A program made the translations under genes and the position numbers. This document shows, one piece after another, positions 1 to 12,859 of a stretch of 64,000 nt of DNA. The stretch is taken from contig OY728163.1 in the NCBI GenBank assembly GCA_963277665.1, positions 1,907,746,644 to 1,907,810,643 of the forward strand. The letters run 5' to 3'. The notes under the pieces are model-generated. The model did no database searches. It was given only the letters and a program-made list of their open reading frames with translations, and was not told where the DNA came from. The number at the start of each line of letters is the position of its first letter. The first letter of the stretch is position 1. Source of the DNA: Viscum album (lineage: Eukaryota > Streptophyta > Magnoliopsida > Santalales > Viscaceae).

Positions 1-1582
1 ATTTTGACGAACTAAATGTTTTTGGATATTAATGTAAATTATTAGTAATTAATATTTTAATTTCATTAGAATTTTTTTTATTTGATAAAATTTATAAATA
101 TTTATTCTAGTGATGTAGGGTTTATTTTTATTATTTTCCAAATCATAGTGTACCAATATTTCTAGTGATGATTAGGGAGGCTTTGGTTTAAGACGCAATG
201 AATATTGTTTCTATAGTGAGATATTGCCTACTCTTGGATGGATATAAAATACAGTCTAGATTTTTTCATTCACAAATTTTGAATCAATATTCAATTTTGA
301 CTATAAAATAATGATAATTCATTGATGGAGAGGTATGATACTGTAATAATTTAATTTGAGACCTTCATTAAGGGTCTATTTTTTCAATTTCTAATTGTTG
401 GAAACCATTTAGTGTTATTGTTATATCATATTGTCTAGTTGTGCACTCTATTAAGGGATAAATGAGGGTTTCATGACAAATTATTAATATCCTTTTAAAA
501 AATACTTTGTATTTATTTTGATAAATTCACCATTGATATATCTTATAAGAACTATAAAATAAAGAAATATTAATGAAAATAGAAAAAAATTAATTGGTTT
601 TCTTATATTTTGATATATTAAAGGAGAACATTCCAAAAAATTTATTAAATTTTAATGAAACACTAATTATGTTCTATTTCATTTGAATAATTGGTATTTG
701 ATAAATTTTCATCCAATGACCAAAAAAACTTCATCCCATCAACAAACTACATTGAAGAGAGATACAATGATATAATTGACATGCATATTTTACTCACAAA
801 GACATCAATTAAATATTTGACCCCAAAATGTGATGGGTGTTATACATGATGCTCCAAATCTCAATTATAAATAATTGATGATACACATAGAATATTATTA
901 TTCAATTAATGACCATCAAAGTAACTCATATTTAACAAACATCACCCAAAAAATATATAAGATTAATTTTGATCACTCCTCTTTATCTATTTCCAAAAAA
1001 TCATGATTTCTATCTCTGTTTTATTACTATCAATATTCTTCATCAACTTTTCCACTAATATATATCCAGCCTTGAATATTTTAATTTAAAATTCATATTT
1101 AATATTTAAGATAACTACTATATTTTTTTTCTTGATTTCAAACCCATGTATAATATTCTGAATAATTACGACCATAGAAATTCCAAAATTAGATATTATT
1201 TGTACAAAAAACCACCATATCCTTATTCGACATCAATATCATCATTTGTTAAAAATTATAAATATTTGTATTAATTATGTATTTATATTAACATGTAAAA
1301 CACTGAAAGTAATTTTTTCCTCTAAATATGTTTAACCTCTTTGACATGTCATTGGGGAGAGACATTCTTATGTCATTAATATATATGATATCTAAAGATT
1401 AAAAAAACCTTTGATGTGTATCATTGTCAAAAATATTACAAAACATGATTAAATAAATCATATTTTATAACTTAAACATTAATGACTCAATATTTTATAC
1501 ACTATGTGTCTAAAAAATGAAAACAAATTCATTTGATTTTTCTCTTTCTCATTATTATATTGATTGAAATATTATTTCATGG
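1..1582. other. AT-rich intergenic DNA, no gene seen
   Basis: No open reading frame of note, no RNA gene and no element end could be recognised here. The stretch is the left flank of element A, whose target duplication begins at 1583. It is probably old decayed repeat, but nothing in it shows which family. Confidence 0.6.
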
Positions 1583-1587
1583 TTTTT
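1583..1587. repeat. Left target-site duplication of element A (TTTTT)
   Basis: Five Ts precede the TG of the left LTR and the same five Ts follow the CA of the right LTR at 11042-11046. Because the site is a T run, chance agreement is possible, but the match lies exactly at both LTR ends. Confidence 0.75.
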
Positions 1588-4500
1588 TGTAACAGCCCAA
1601 GATTTTATGAGAAATATTATTATTTTAATTACTTTGATGTATTGTGTTATACGCTACACCAAGATTAGCTTGTACTATATGCAACACCATATTAGCTTGA
1701 AGTATACGCAATACTATTCATGGCCAGTGTTACACACTAATTCAAGTTCGATTTGTGGAAATTATTCTACGAAACATTAAGTAGAGATTATGTTTAATGT
1801 ATAAATGAAATAAGTTTTGATTATGTTATACACAAAACCAAACAGAGATTTCACTACATGCAGCCCTGACTTGGCTTGCATTACATGCAATCCAGACCTT
1901 CTTTGATAGTGTGTGTAGTACGCAATACCAAGTTTCACTAAATGATATATTATTATAATATTATTATAAACTAGCCATTATGAATAGTAATACCCACTTT
2001 TTGAAATTTTATTTTTCAAAATGGACTTCATTTTTGGATTCGGAATATCGAAATTAGATTAGGGTGAAATTTTGGTATTTTTCTGAAAACGTTCAATTTT
2101 TGATGAATAGCGAAAACACTGGGTTAATATTTAAAAACCGACTTTTTATTTAAATAATTATTTATGTTATTTAACTTTATTTTAGTAACAAAATTGATAC
2201 ATAATACCAATATAAGTTTAATGTACTTCATTGGAGTCATTTTATAATAATTTTAGATATATAAAAATTTTATTAAACTTTTCACCGTCTTTTACCCACC
2301 TCCTAGGAGAATTTGCAAATTTACATAAAACATAATTTTACCTCTTCTGTGAATGGAATTTCAAAAATCCGAGAGACAAGATTGATTTTAGTAAGTAAAA
2401 TGTGGTTCAATGAGATAAAAATAATTTTTAGTGAATAGTCACTTTTTACTTTTATTTACCACAGTAAAAAGTAAATAAGGTAATTAGGGGTAAAATGATA
2501 TTATTATTACCATAACAGATGTCCTAATTCTATTGGATAAGTTTAATTCGACCGAAAACAACCTTAGGAATAAAATATGACCATTTTTATCCACTTGGAT
2601 AAATTAGGACACTTATTATTATTTTATTTAAACAAAGAGTTAAAATTGTTATAATCAATGTTTAATAAGTAAATCATTTTTAATATAGGGTTATAAATAA
2701 GATAAATTCTACTATAAATATTCATTAGAAAGATAAAACGATTTCCTACATAATGGTTTTTTATTTATAATTTTTTGACTTTAAATAATTTAATTTATAT
2801 ATGACACAATGATGATGCTGTAATTACCTTTTTAAGGAAATATTAACATAATTTATATTATAAATACCCAAATAAAGGTAATTTGAGACTTTTTATAAAT
2901 TCCACTAATTTTATAGGTTAACATGACATGTTAGTATTGATTTAATTAACGTTTTTTGAACTAATCATGTTTTTATGATTTTCACAAAAAATAATTTCCA
3001 AATAGTGTCAAAATTGACATAAAATAGATTTTTTTAAAAATATTATATTATTAATTGTTATTTTATTCTTAAAAATATAAGGCTCGGACAAATGACTTAA
3101 TTAAGGATATATATATTAATAATTAACCACTTGGGGTTCTTTTGGATTGTTATAGTAAGTTTATTAACCATATAGTCTAAGAAAACAAGAAGACACGGTA
3201 AAAGTAAAATTATTTAACTTAGAGTTAAATCTAAATGATAAGGTTAAAATAGTAACCTAAACTTTTCCAAATTCTATTGTATGAGAGGATCTCGACCCAT
3301 CCCCACCTTATCTTCGAAATAAATCAATTTGGAGCTATTAAAAACCAAATATGACTTTATAATAAAATAATATTTTGAGTTTTTCCAAAGGTGCCCCTCT
3401 CCTACCTTATAAAAGGGAACATCCTCCCTCTCATCTTTACACAACATTGAGCCTTCAAGATTGGCCAAAACCTACCAATTTCTCTTCTCCATTTTCCTAG
3501 AAACATCCTAGAGGTCCTGGTATTCTTCAAAGAAAAACCCTAGTGCTCTAAGAGGAGGTTAAGAAGAGGCGCGTCAAAGAAGAGGAGGTTCAGATACGTA
3601 CGAAGCATATCATACCTAAGGTAAGGGATAAATTTTCAATCTCATTTTTTATACGAGATTGTTTATACGTAAGTATTTACTGGGGTTAATTTTATCATCC
3701 ATGACCATGTTTTCTAAAAAATGTTTTCGTAAAATGTTTACTATTCTTCCATGAATGTTTAAAGTCATTTCTACCCTTTATTGACTTTTACCACATTGTA
3801 TGAATGGAATCTTTCCTTTAGTTACCATATAAGGTACATTTTTACTTTTCTGAAAAAAGTATGAGGAGAATGTTATTTTTAACTTATACGGCGTGAAAGG
3901 ATTTTTACAGTTTCATATCACCTAATTTTCAAGAAGCTTCCTATACATGTTTTCATGGTTATTTTAAATAAAATCATTTTCTTTTAAAATTGTGTGGCAT
4001 TTTGTGAAAAGAAAATGATTTTCATGGAGAAAGGATATTTTCCTCAAGAATTTATTTCAAGTATTTTATCAAAACCATTTTCCATCTAAGATGACATTAT
4101 TTCTTATGTGTATATTTCAAGTATAATGTCTCTATGATTTACATGGTTTCACTTTTCTTATGATGAAATGATATCCATTTTTTTGTATGGATTATGTTAT
4201 GATGGGATGATTTTTATGAAACCCATTTTATACTTTGGGTAATGAGGAATGATTTATGATCAAGTTGTGGCACAAGTAAGAATGATTTCATTATGATATG
4301 GGTGGGACCTATATCTCCCTCCAATGCATTGGGTAAAGATTTATATCTCATGAGATAGACATGGCTGGAACGATAAGTTAATCCGGTTTAGTAATATAGG
4401 ACTGGAACGAGGAGTGAGCTCGATTCAGAAAGGGACTTTGTCCACTAAGATGGTCTTGGCAGGAATGCCTTGGCCACTATGGAAATAATATCTTGTACTT

Positions 4501-4940
4501 AATGGTTTCCACAATCACATGTTTTATTCCCATGCTGTTTTATGAGGACTAATGTTTCTTTGTGATCTTTGCATTTCGTATTGCCATGTTTTATGTCATT
4601 ATTCAAGATCTTGATGTTTAAAAATTGTGTTCATGTTTTTAAGTTCAAATGTATATGGTTTGTTTTATTTTATCCATGCTTACCCTTACTGAGCATTTGA
4701 GCTCACCCTTTATATCTTTTCTTTTACCCAAGATATAAATAAAGGTTTTCAGGTAGAAAACAAAAAGGGGAAGATCTTTATGGGATATGTTGAAGATCTT
4801 TCACCATTATTAGAAGGTTATGTTCCGAGTTTTCAAAGATAGTAAACTCTTACGGTCCATGAGTGTTGGTTTTTGTTATATATTAAGTATTCTTCAACTA
4901 TAATGTAATGTCCATGTACGTCAAGATTTGGGTATCTACA
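1588..4940 (+). repeat. Element A, 5' LTR
   Basis: A 3353-bp terminal repeat from TGTAACAGCC to TCTACA, colinear over its whole length with 7687-11041. It contains a TATA box (3407), a likely transcription start some 30 bp later, and a strong splice-donor-like site AAG|GTAAGG at 3620/3621. At this length the LTR is longer than the internal region it flanks. No protein-coding region was recognised in it. Confidence 0.92.
3407..3416 (+). promoter_or_regulatory. TATA box of element A 5' LTR
   Basis: TTATAAAAGG lies in a C-rich promoter-like context, about 1.82 kb into the LTR and 5' of a C/A-rich probable start region near 3440. The same place in the 3' LTR (9507-9516) reads TTTTAAAGGG, so the core box there has lost its TATA sequence. 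Confidence 0.6.
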
Positions 4941-5180
4941 GTTGGTATCATAGGAGTGGATTAGTTAACCTCTGGAAACTAGGATGCGAAAAATTTAGTG
5001 ATATCCCTAGAGATATTTGTAAGGTATGTCTAGGGATGTCCCTAATGATAAGTATACGTATAGGTTATAGTCCTAGAATTATGGTAACATTATTATAATT
5101 AACACTAAGATATTAGATATTGAAGGTACTCCACCTTGATTATGATTTTTTCCTCTCACACTATTCTTTTTGGGTTTTAG
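3621..5180 (+). other. Putative leader intron of element A (LTR donor to pre-gag acceptor)
   Basis: The donor-like site CCTAAG|GTAAGG in the 5' LTR is kept in the 3' LTR (9719/9720). A pyrimidine-rich stretch ending TTTTAG at 5180 sits three bases before the gag ATG at 5184. Splicing between them would join a short LTR leader to gag and remove the remaining LTR and the primer-binding region. Another possible acceptor, TTTTCAG, lies at 4746-4752. This rests on splice-site resemblance only. Confidence 0.35.
4943..4960 (+). other. Primer-binding site of element A
   Basis: TGGTATCA starts two bases after the end of the 5' LTR. This is the beginning of the initiator-methionine tRNA type primer site common in plant LTR elements. 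The match becomes weaker after the first eight bases. Confidence 0.6.
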
Positions 5181-5183
5181 ACG

Positions 5184-6299
5184 ATGGCTGGAACATGAAA
5201 GAACGGTGTTGATCAATGTAAAAGACGATGCAATGATGGTCCTCCTGATCAAACCAATGTTATTGGATATGGAGTGAAAAATCTTATTTCTATACTTATA
5301 AAAGCTATGAATCATTCTGGACTTCCAAATGAGCAGAGAAAAGAGAAACATCCTATTGAATCCTTCATGAGGCAACGACCACCTTCATTCAACGGGTCTT
5401 TTGATCCATTAGTGGCTGAACAAAGGATCAGTACCACTGAAAAGATATTTTCAGTTCTACAATGTTATGAGCATGATAAAGTAATCTTAGAAGTATATCG
5501 TTTGGAAGGTGATGCTGATCAATGGTGGAATCTTATCAAAAATACAAGTCAAAGAGATGAAATTGAGTCCATGGAATGGGACGAGTTCAAGAACTTATTT
5601 TTCAATAAGTACTTCCCTATTATTCTTCGAACAAATATGGAGAAGGAGATTCTTGAACATAAGAAAAAGGATGATGGATATGTTGGTATATACAAGGTGA
5701 ATTTTACAAGGTTTGCAAGGTATGCATCTGGATTTATCATTCAACCTGAAAGCAAAGTTGATCGATTCTTCAGTGGATTAAAACCAATTCATCGAAGGGA
5801 ATTAACTATAAGAGACTTCGGTAGCTATGAAGAAATTGTGCGTCACTCTATCAAGGTAGAATTTGAAGTTTTTGTTACACATCCATCTCATGTTTTTGAC
5901 AAGAAACGAAAGATGGAGTTCAAGGAAAAATCTCAGAACAATGGTGAAAAGAAGATGAATGTTACTTTATGATCAAAGTGTGGAAAGAAGCATGGTGGAG
6001 ATTGTCTAAAAGGTACTAAAAAATGTTTCAAATGTGGAAAAGAAGGTCATCGAGTAGCTGAGTGCTGAAGTAATGGGAAAAAGGATTCAAATGACATGAA
6101 TAGAGATAAGACTTCATAGAACGCTCCACCAACACTTCAATGCTTCAAGTGAAAGGAAATGGTGCATTATGCTAATCATTGCCCTAATCCAAGGATTAAT
6201 GATGATCGATGTGAGAAACCGCTTAAGGCAAAGGACAAAGGGAAGTCACATGAGATCAATATTTTCAATGTTGAATATGAAAATGATGTTGTGGAATGA
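5184..6299 (+). pseudogene. Element A gag polyprotein, inactivated by in-frame stops
   Basis: One frame of 371 codons runs from ATG 5184 to TGA 6297-6299, with in-frame stops at 5196, 5970, 6066, 6117 and 6150 (four TGA, one TAG). The longest uninterrupted part, about 5199-5969, carries the capsid-type retrotransposon gag domain, with the usual FNGSFDP start, a DQWW motif and a WDEF segment. Downstream is a complete CX2CX4HX4C zinc knuckle, CFKCGKEGHRVAEC (about 6024-6065). A second knuckle follows at about 6141-6182, but its second cysteine codon is now TGA (6150). Gag would form the virus-like particle and bind the element RNA. No frameshift was seen, only substitutions, so decay is modest. 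The initiator is chosen because it lies just after an acceptor-like site and opens the same frame. Confidence 0.88.
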
Positions 6300-7670
6300 T
6301 TAAGTGTTTATGTAATGGGATTTCAAAATAGTATCATGGAATCTCATTTATAGTTCTGTGGAATTTTGGAATATCTATGTACTTGTTTTCAATAATTGTA
6401 TGGTACTGGTAACCGTGAAAAGTGATTGAAATATTTTTGGAAAGTAGTTGATATGCAAATAATGAAGGGATAAAGATAAAATAATATGTTTGATAGTATT
6501 CATGATCTCATGACTAAAATAAGGACACAGGGATATCATGGTTTGAGTATATAGAAATTTTGGAATTTTGGGATGTGGAAAGAGTTATCTTTTGACAGAA
6601 TTCATGTTTTCACTAAGGTTCAATGGATATTCATTTTTCAAGGGAATACATGATTAAGGAATTCACATGTTTGGAATGTGACCAACAAGATATATCATAT
6701 GATAAATAATGTTATTCACATTCTTATTATGTGAACTTTCCAGTAATCATTTTCTGAGATTGGACAGATGTATTTTGGATAAGCCTAAAGATTGGAATGC
6801 ATTAAGTTAGACATAAGATATTATTGTTTAAGGCTAGAATTTTTTTTATATTATTGAAGGAATGTTAGAATAGTGTAGTTTTCAAAAAAGGACAACCTAT
6901 AGGATGGGCGACAACCCATCACGTCGGTCAAGGCTGTGGGAATCGAACCCACAACCGATGTGAGAAAGACCTTTATCGCCTACCACTGGCCTACAACAAG
7001 TCCCTGGTTAGTAGAAAGTAGTTTTATTTTATTAAGAGATATGATAGATGAAGTATAAGTCCATTTTTAGAACCATATACGAATAATATCACCATAGATG
7101 GACTTATGTATATAACTTTTGCTAACCTTATGTTTGAGATAGATGGAATGACCTATCATTCTATCACATGATATGCTAGCACTTCATGGAAAACAAATTC
7201 AACATCATTTATTTAAGAGATGAAGTGGAAATTGTTCAAGACATGAACAACAATGAGAATGTACCAAAATCGAGTAAGAATTTCTTTTAATTCAAAAATT
7301 CTTCAACATTAGGGAAATTATCTTGAAAGCCAAAAATGTTGTCCAAGTACTCTTATATCTGATGAATCAGATGGTACCTTAGATCATCAAAAATCTATGG
7401 CTTTGTTATTGTTGGCTTTTTCATAGCCATGTTCTCTACCACTATCCATCAGAACATGATGGTTATATTTCTCTTCTATATCCATATGTTCACCTATGTT
7501 ATACTATGTGGAAACCCAGTGATGAGTTAATCTGGGTAACCGTTACATTTCTAACATTCCTTTTAAAAATGAAGTTTTAGTATTCCTTTTTACAATGTTG
7601 GTTTTTATGAAAGAAACTTTCAAGTAGTAAACCATTTACAACCCTGGCAAATTTCGAGGGCGAAATTCAT
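6300..7670 (+). other. Non-coding internal region of element A
   Basis: After gag there is 1.4 kb with many stops in all frames and no pol motif. It contains the SINE at 6883-7006. The last 30 bases resemble the region that ends the pol frame in chromovirus-type gypsy elements, which suggests that pol was lost by deletion from an autonomous ancestor (inference). Confidence 0.6.
6883..7006 (-). mobile_element. tRNA-derived SINE with T-run tail
   Basis: Read on the minus strand, a 124-bp unit begins CAGGGACTTG, has a pol III A-box-like TAGGCCAGTGG (about 6983-6993) and an exact B box GGTTCGATTCC (6939-6949). It ends in a run of six Ts (6884-6889 on the other strand). A 19-bp direct repeat flanks it, 6864-6882 and 7007-7025, with 15 of 19 positions equal (starting GTTAG and ending GTAGTTTT). 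Boxes, tail and target duplication together fit a plant SINE. The T tail recalls the Au family, but family membership was not tested. Near the tail is a small hairpin (GGATGGG and CCCATC). It is inserted in the internal region of element A, so it is younger than A. Confidence 0.72.
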
Positions 7671-7686
7671 TTTAAGGGGGGTAGAA
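7671..7686 (+). other. Polypurine tract of element A
   Basis: The purine-rich AAGGGGGGTAGAA directly abuts the TG of the 3' LTR at 7687, the position expected for the primer of plus-strand DNA synthesis. Confidence 0.7.
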
Positions 7687-10600
7687 TGTAACAGCCCGAG
7701 ATTTTATGAGAAATATTATTTTTTTAATTACTTTGATGTCTTGTGTTGTATGCTACACCAAGATTAGATTGTACTATACTCAGCACCTTATTATCCTGCA
7801 GTATACAGAACACTATTCTTAGCCAGTGTTACACACTATTTCAAGTTCGTTTTGTGGAAAATATTCCACACAACATTAAGTATAGATTTTGTTTAATGTA
7901 TAAATGAAATAAGTTTTGATTATGTTATACGCAACACCAAAAGGATATTTCACTACACGCAGCCCTGACTTGTCCTGCATTACACACAATCAAGACCTTC
8001 TTTGATAGCGTGTGTAGTACGTAATACCATGTTTCACTAAACGAGATATTATTATAATATTATTATGAACTAGCCGTTATGAATAGTAATACCCACTTTT
8101 TGAAATTTTATCTTTAAAAATGGACTTCATTTTTGGATTCGGAATAACGAAATTAGCTTAGGGTAAAATTTTGGTATTTTTCTGAAAACGTTCATTTTTT
8201 GATGAATAGTGAAAACACTAGGTTACTATTTAAAAACCGACTTTTTATTTAAATAATTAATTATTTTATTTAACATTTTTTAGGTAAAAAATTGATACAT
8301 AATACCAATAGAAGTTAAATGTAATTCATTGGAGTCATTTTATAATAATTTTAGATATATAGAAATTTTATAGAACTTTTCACCGTCTTTTACACACCTC
8401 CTAGGAGAATTTGCAAATTTACATAAAACTTAATTGTACCGCTTCTGTGAATGAAATTTCAAAAATCCGAAATACACAGTTGATGTTAGTAAGTAAAATT
8501 TGGTTCAATGAGATAAAAATAATTTTTGGTGAATAGTAACTTTTTACTTTTATTTACCATGGTAAAAAGTAAATAGGGTAATTAAGGGTAAAAATGATAT
8601 TATTATTACCCTAACACATGTCCAAATTCTATTGGATAAGTTTAATTCGACCAAAAACAACCATAGGAATAAAATATGACCATTTAGGTCCACTTGGATA
8701 TGATTAGGGCACTTATTATTATTTTATTTAAAAAAGAGTTAAAATTGATAAAATCAATGTTTAATAACTAAAACATTTTTAATATATGGTTATAAATAAG
8801 ATTAATTCGACTATAATATTAATTAGAAAGATAAAAATATATCCTACATAATGGTATTTTATTTATAATTTTTGGACATTAAATAATTTAATTTATATAT
8901 GACATAATGATGATGCAGTAATTACCTTTTTAAGGAAATATTAACATAATTGATATTATAAATACCCAAATAAATGTAATTTGATACTTTTTATAAATTC
9001 GACGAATTTTCATGGTTACTATGACATGTTAGTATTGATTTAATTAACGTTTCTCGAACTAATAAGGTTGTTATGATTTTCACAAAAATCAATTACCAAA
9101 TAGTGTCAAAATTGACATAAAATAGTTTTTAAAAAAAATATTATATTATTAATTGTTATTTTATTCCTAAAAATATAAGGTTCAGACAAATTACTTATAT
9201 AAGGATATATATATATTAATAATGAACCACTTGTTGTTCTTTTTCCTTGTTAATGTAAGTTTATTAATGATATAGTGTAAGAAAACAAAAAGACACGGTA
9301 AAAGTTAAATTATATAACTTAGAGTTAAATCTAAATGATAAGGTTAAAATAGTAACATAAACTTGTCCAAATTCTATTGGATGAGATGATTTCGACCCAT
9401 CCCCTCCTTAGCTTCGAAATAAATCAATTTAGAGCTATTAAAAACCGAATATGACTTTATAATAAAATAATATTTTTAGTATTTCCAAAGGTGCCCCTCT
9501 CCTCCCTTTTAAAGGGCACCTCCTCCCTCCCATCTTTACACAACTTTGAGCCTTCATACTTGGCCAACCCCTGCCAATTTTTCTTCTCCACTTCCCTAGA
9601 AACATCCTAGAGGTTTTGGTCTTCTTCAAATACCAACCCTAGTGCCCTAAGAGGAGGTTCAGAAGAGGCGCGTTAAAGAAGAGGAGGTTTAGATACGTAC
9701 GAAACATATCAGACCTAAGGTAAGGGATAAATTTTCAGTCTCATTTTTTATCCAAGATTGATTATACATATGTATTTACTGGCATTACCTTTATCATCCA
9801 TGACCATGTTTTCTAAAAAATGTTTTCATAATATATTTACTATTCTTCCATGAATGTTTAAAGTCATTTTTACCCTTTATTGACTTTTTACCACATTGTA
9901 TGAATGTAATATTTCCTTTAGTTACCATATAAGGTATGTTTTGACTTTTCTGAAAAAAGTATGAGGAGAATGTTATTTTTAACTTATATGGTGTGAACGG
10001 ATTTTTACGGTTTCATATCACCGAATTTTCAAGAAGCTTCCTCAACAAGTTTTCATGGTTATTTTAAATAAAATTATTTTCTTTTAAAATTGTGTGGCAT
10101 TTTGTGAAAAGAAAATGATTTATAAGGAGAAAGGATATGTTCCTCATGAATTTATTTCATGTGTTTTATCAAAACCATTTCCCATCAAATATGACATTAT
10201 TTCTTATGTGTATATTTCAAGTATAATGTCTCTATGATTTACATGGTTTCACTTTTCTTATGATGAAATGATATACATTTTTTTGTATGGATTATGTTAA
10301 AATGGGATGATTTTTATGAAACCCATTTTATACATTGGATAATGATGAATGATTTATGATCATGTTTTGGCACAAGTAAGAATGATTTAATTTTGAGATG
10401 GGTGGAACCTATATCTCCCTCCAATGCACTGGGTAAAGATTTATATCTCATGAGATAGACATGGCTGGAACGGTAAGTTAATACAGTTCAGTAATACAGG
10501 ACTGGAACGAGGAGTGAACTCGATTCAGAAAGAGACTTTTTCCACTAAGATGGTCTTGGCAGCAATGCCTTGGCTACTATGGAAATAATATCTTGTACTT

Positions 10601-11041
10601 AATGGTTTCCACAATCACATGTTTTATTCCCATGCTATTTTATCAGGACTAATGTTTCTTTATGATCTATGCCTTACGTATTGACATGTTTTATGTCATT
10701 GCTCAAGATCTTGATGTTTAATCATTGTGTTCATGTTTTTAAATTCAAATGTATATGGTTTGTTTTATTTTATCCATGCTTACCCTTACTGAGCATTTGA
10801 GCTAACCCTTCTTATGTTTTCTTTTTCCCAGGATATAAAGAAAGGTTTTTAGGTAAGAAAACAAAAAGGGGAAGATCTTTATGGGAGATGCTGAAGATCT
10901 TTCACCATGATTAGAAGATTATGTTCCGAGTTTCCAAAGACACTAAACTATTATGGTCCTTGAGTGTTGGTTTTTGTTATGTATTATGTATTCCACAAAA
11001 GTAATGTAATGTCCATGTACGTCCAGCTTTGGGTATCTACA
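7687..11041 (+). repeat. Element A, 3' LTR
   Basis: A 3355-bp repeat colinear with 1588-4940, with the same TGTAACAGCC start and TCTACA end. Scattered substitutions and single-base indels separate the copies. The TATA box is altered here (9507-9516), while the splice-donor-like site at 9719/9720 is kept. Confidence 0.92.
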
Positions 11042-11046
11042 TTTTT

Positions 11047-12859
11047 CATTAATACATTTTGGTACAAGAATAGATCATATGATTACTCTTTTTTTCCTTA
11101 TGAAATTTACTTTTCAATAGTTTGTATGAGTACTATACATAGTAATTTATTTGATTTTGTATCCACTAACAACATTACTTTTATACTCATGTTGATTTTT
11201 TTAAAAAATTTACACCCTTAAAAATATAAAATTTATTATCATAGAATGAATTATTCCTTAAAATCCAGTTATATATAACTATATTTATGTCCATCACATT
11301 TTGATATCATGTATCTTTAATAACTTCAAAAACAAAATTATGTGTCTCATATATGACATATAAATGATATCAACTCCAATATTATAATTTTTTATTGGAA
11401 CCTTCATAGCATAAGATTTTTAAAAATCCACCACATTAAGATTTCTTATCTTTGACATCACAATATTTCTCACCCACATAAATTATCATACTTGAATTAT
11501 TCACCACTATTACAAAGTTCATTTCATTAATCTCTAAGCCTACATGAGTCAGTGATTCATGTATAAGTCTTAAGAAATAATTAATGATGACATTGTTTTC
11601 AATTAATAAAGAAACATATCAATCCCTCTATTTATATCCAAATACCAATAAATTCAATGAATAAATATTTTCTTGATCTATATAAATGATAATTTCTATC
11701 ATGAAAAAACATACTCCAAATAAAATTTTAGATAAAATTGGTAGATAATAATCTATAAATATTATATTTGAGTACGGTTATTGAATTAAAAGAGTTACTA
11801 ACAACTTCTAAAAAATATAGGTTTCTAGTAGTTTAGTTAAGATATCATTTTATTAATGTCATTTTTAGAAAAATTCATATTTTAAGGTTTTATTCTCCCT
11901 GAATTATTTAATAAACATGTAAAATATCATAATGTGTTTTTTGATAGAGAATTTTATAAAATTATATATATTAATTAAATTGATTTAATTGTCAAACTAA
12001 ATCAACATTGGTTGTTTCAATACTTCATCGACATTTTCTAATTTTTACTTCATCTATATCTACCATGTATATCACATGGTATCTAAATTATATTATTTCT
12101 TTTCTTAAGGAAGGATAATTTTATTTATTACTTAGCTACCTAACATAATTTTTTACTATGTAAAATTCAACCCAATTTTTTTTTATTTTCAATCCACAAT
12201 GTGGTTAAAACAATATATATTTGAACATGATAATAATTTAAAATATTATGTAGCCTTGAATAGAATTGTATAATTCAGTTTTATAGAATTATACTTAATT
12301 ATTATCATCAGATCTAGGATGATTTAATTCATTTTCAAATTATTTAATAATGTTTATAATCATATATCATATAAAATGTATGTTTAATATACATTATGAT
12401 AGATATATATTATAATAATTATTAAATATAATATTATTACACTCCTATATTGTATAAATTCTATACAAGTTAATTCTAACTACTATTGGAGTTCATAATT
12501 TCCTAAAGTCATGTATTCTATATTTTTTTAGTACATCACTTATAGTATCTGACCAGGAGATGAATATACCTTCTTCATTTTATTTTATAAAAATTCCAAG
12601 ATTTTATTTAAATTATCCAATAGACGAAATGTAAAATTATAAACTTATTAGATAGTATAACTTATCTAATAAATTATTATTATTTTATCCATAGATGATG
12701 GAATCCACATACAACATCACCATATACTATATATATTCAACCATATAAAAATATATGTTCTGATCAACCCCTCCTATCATCAAAATAAACATCTCCAAGG
12801 AGGAATTTAATGATTCATATCAATCATGATGTTATTTGTTCAGTCCACATCAATCCTTT
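11047..12859. other. AT-rich intergenic DNA, no gene seen
   Basis: No coding signal or element end was found. The plus strand is clearly richer in C than in G, unlike 44000-57000 where G exceeds C. This suggests old minus-strand element remains, but no family could be assigned. Confidence 0.5.

Larger units (their letters stand above)
1588..11041 (+). mobile_element. Element A: non-autonomous Ty3/gypsy-type LTR retrotransposon with gag only (TR-GAG layout)
   Basis: Two direct repeats of about 3.35 kb (1588-4940 and 7687-11041) both start TGTAACAGCC and end TCTACA, and enclose 2.7 kb. TTTTT lies directly outside both ends (1583-1587 and 11042-11046), which is a 5-bp target duplication. A primer-binding-type sequence follows the left LTR and a purine tract precedes the right one. 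The only coding remnant is gag; no protease, reverse transcriptase, RNase H or integrase motif was found. Such an element would depend on enzymes from an autonomous relative. The sequence just before the purine tract, around 7650-7670, resembles the end of the pol region of chromovirus-type gypsy elements, which hints at its origin (inference). The LTRs differ at many scattered sites, so the insertion is not recent. Confidence 0.92.

Noticed and set aside
6930..7006. A functional tRNA gene on the minus strand
   Set aside because: A and B boxes are present, but a full cloverleaf cannot be drawn by eye, and the T tail plus flanking duplication fit a SINE better.
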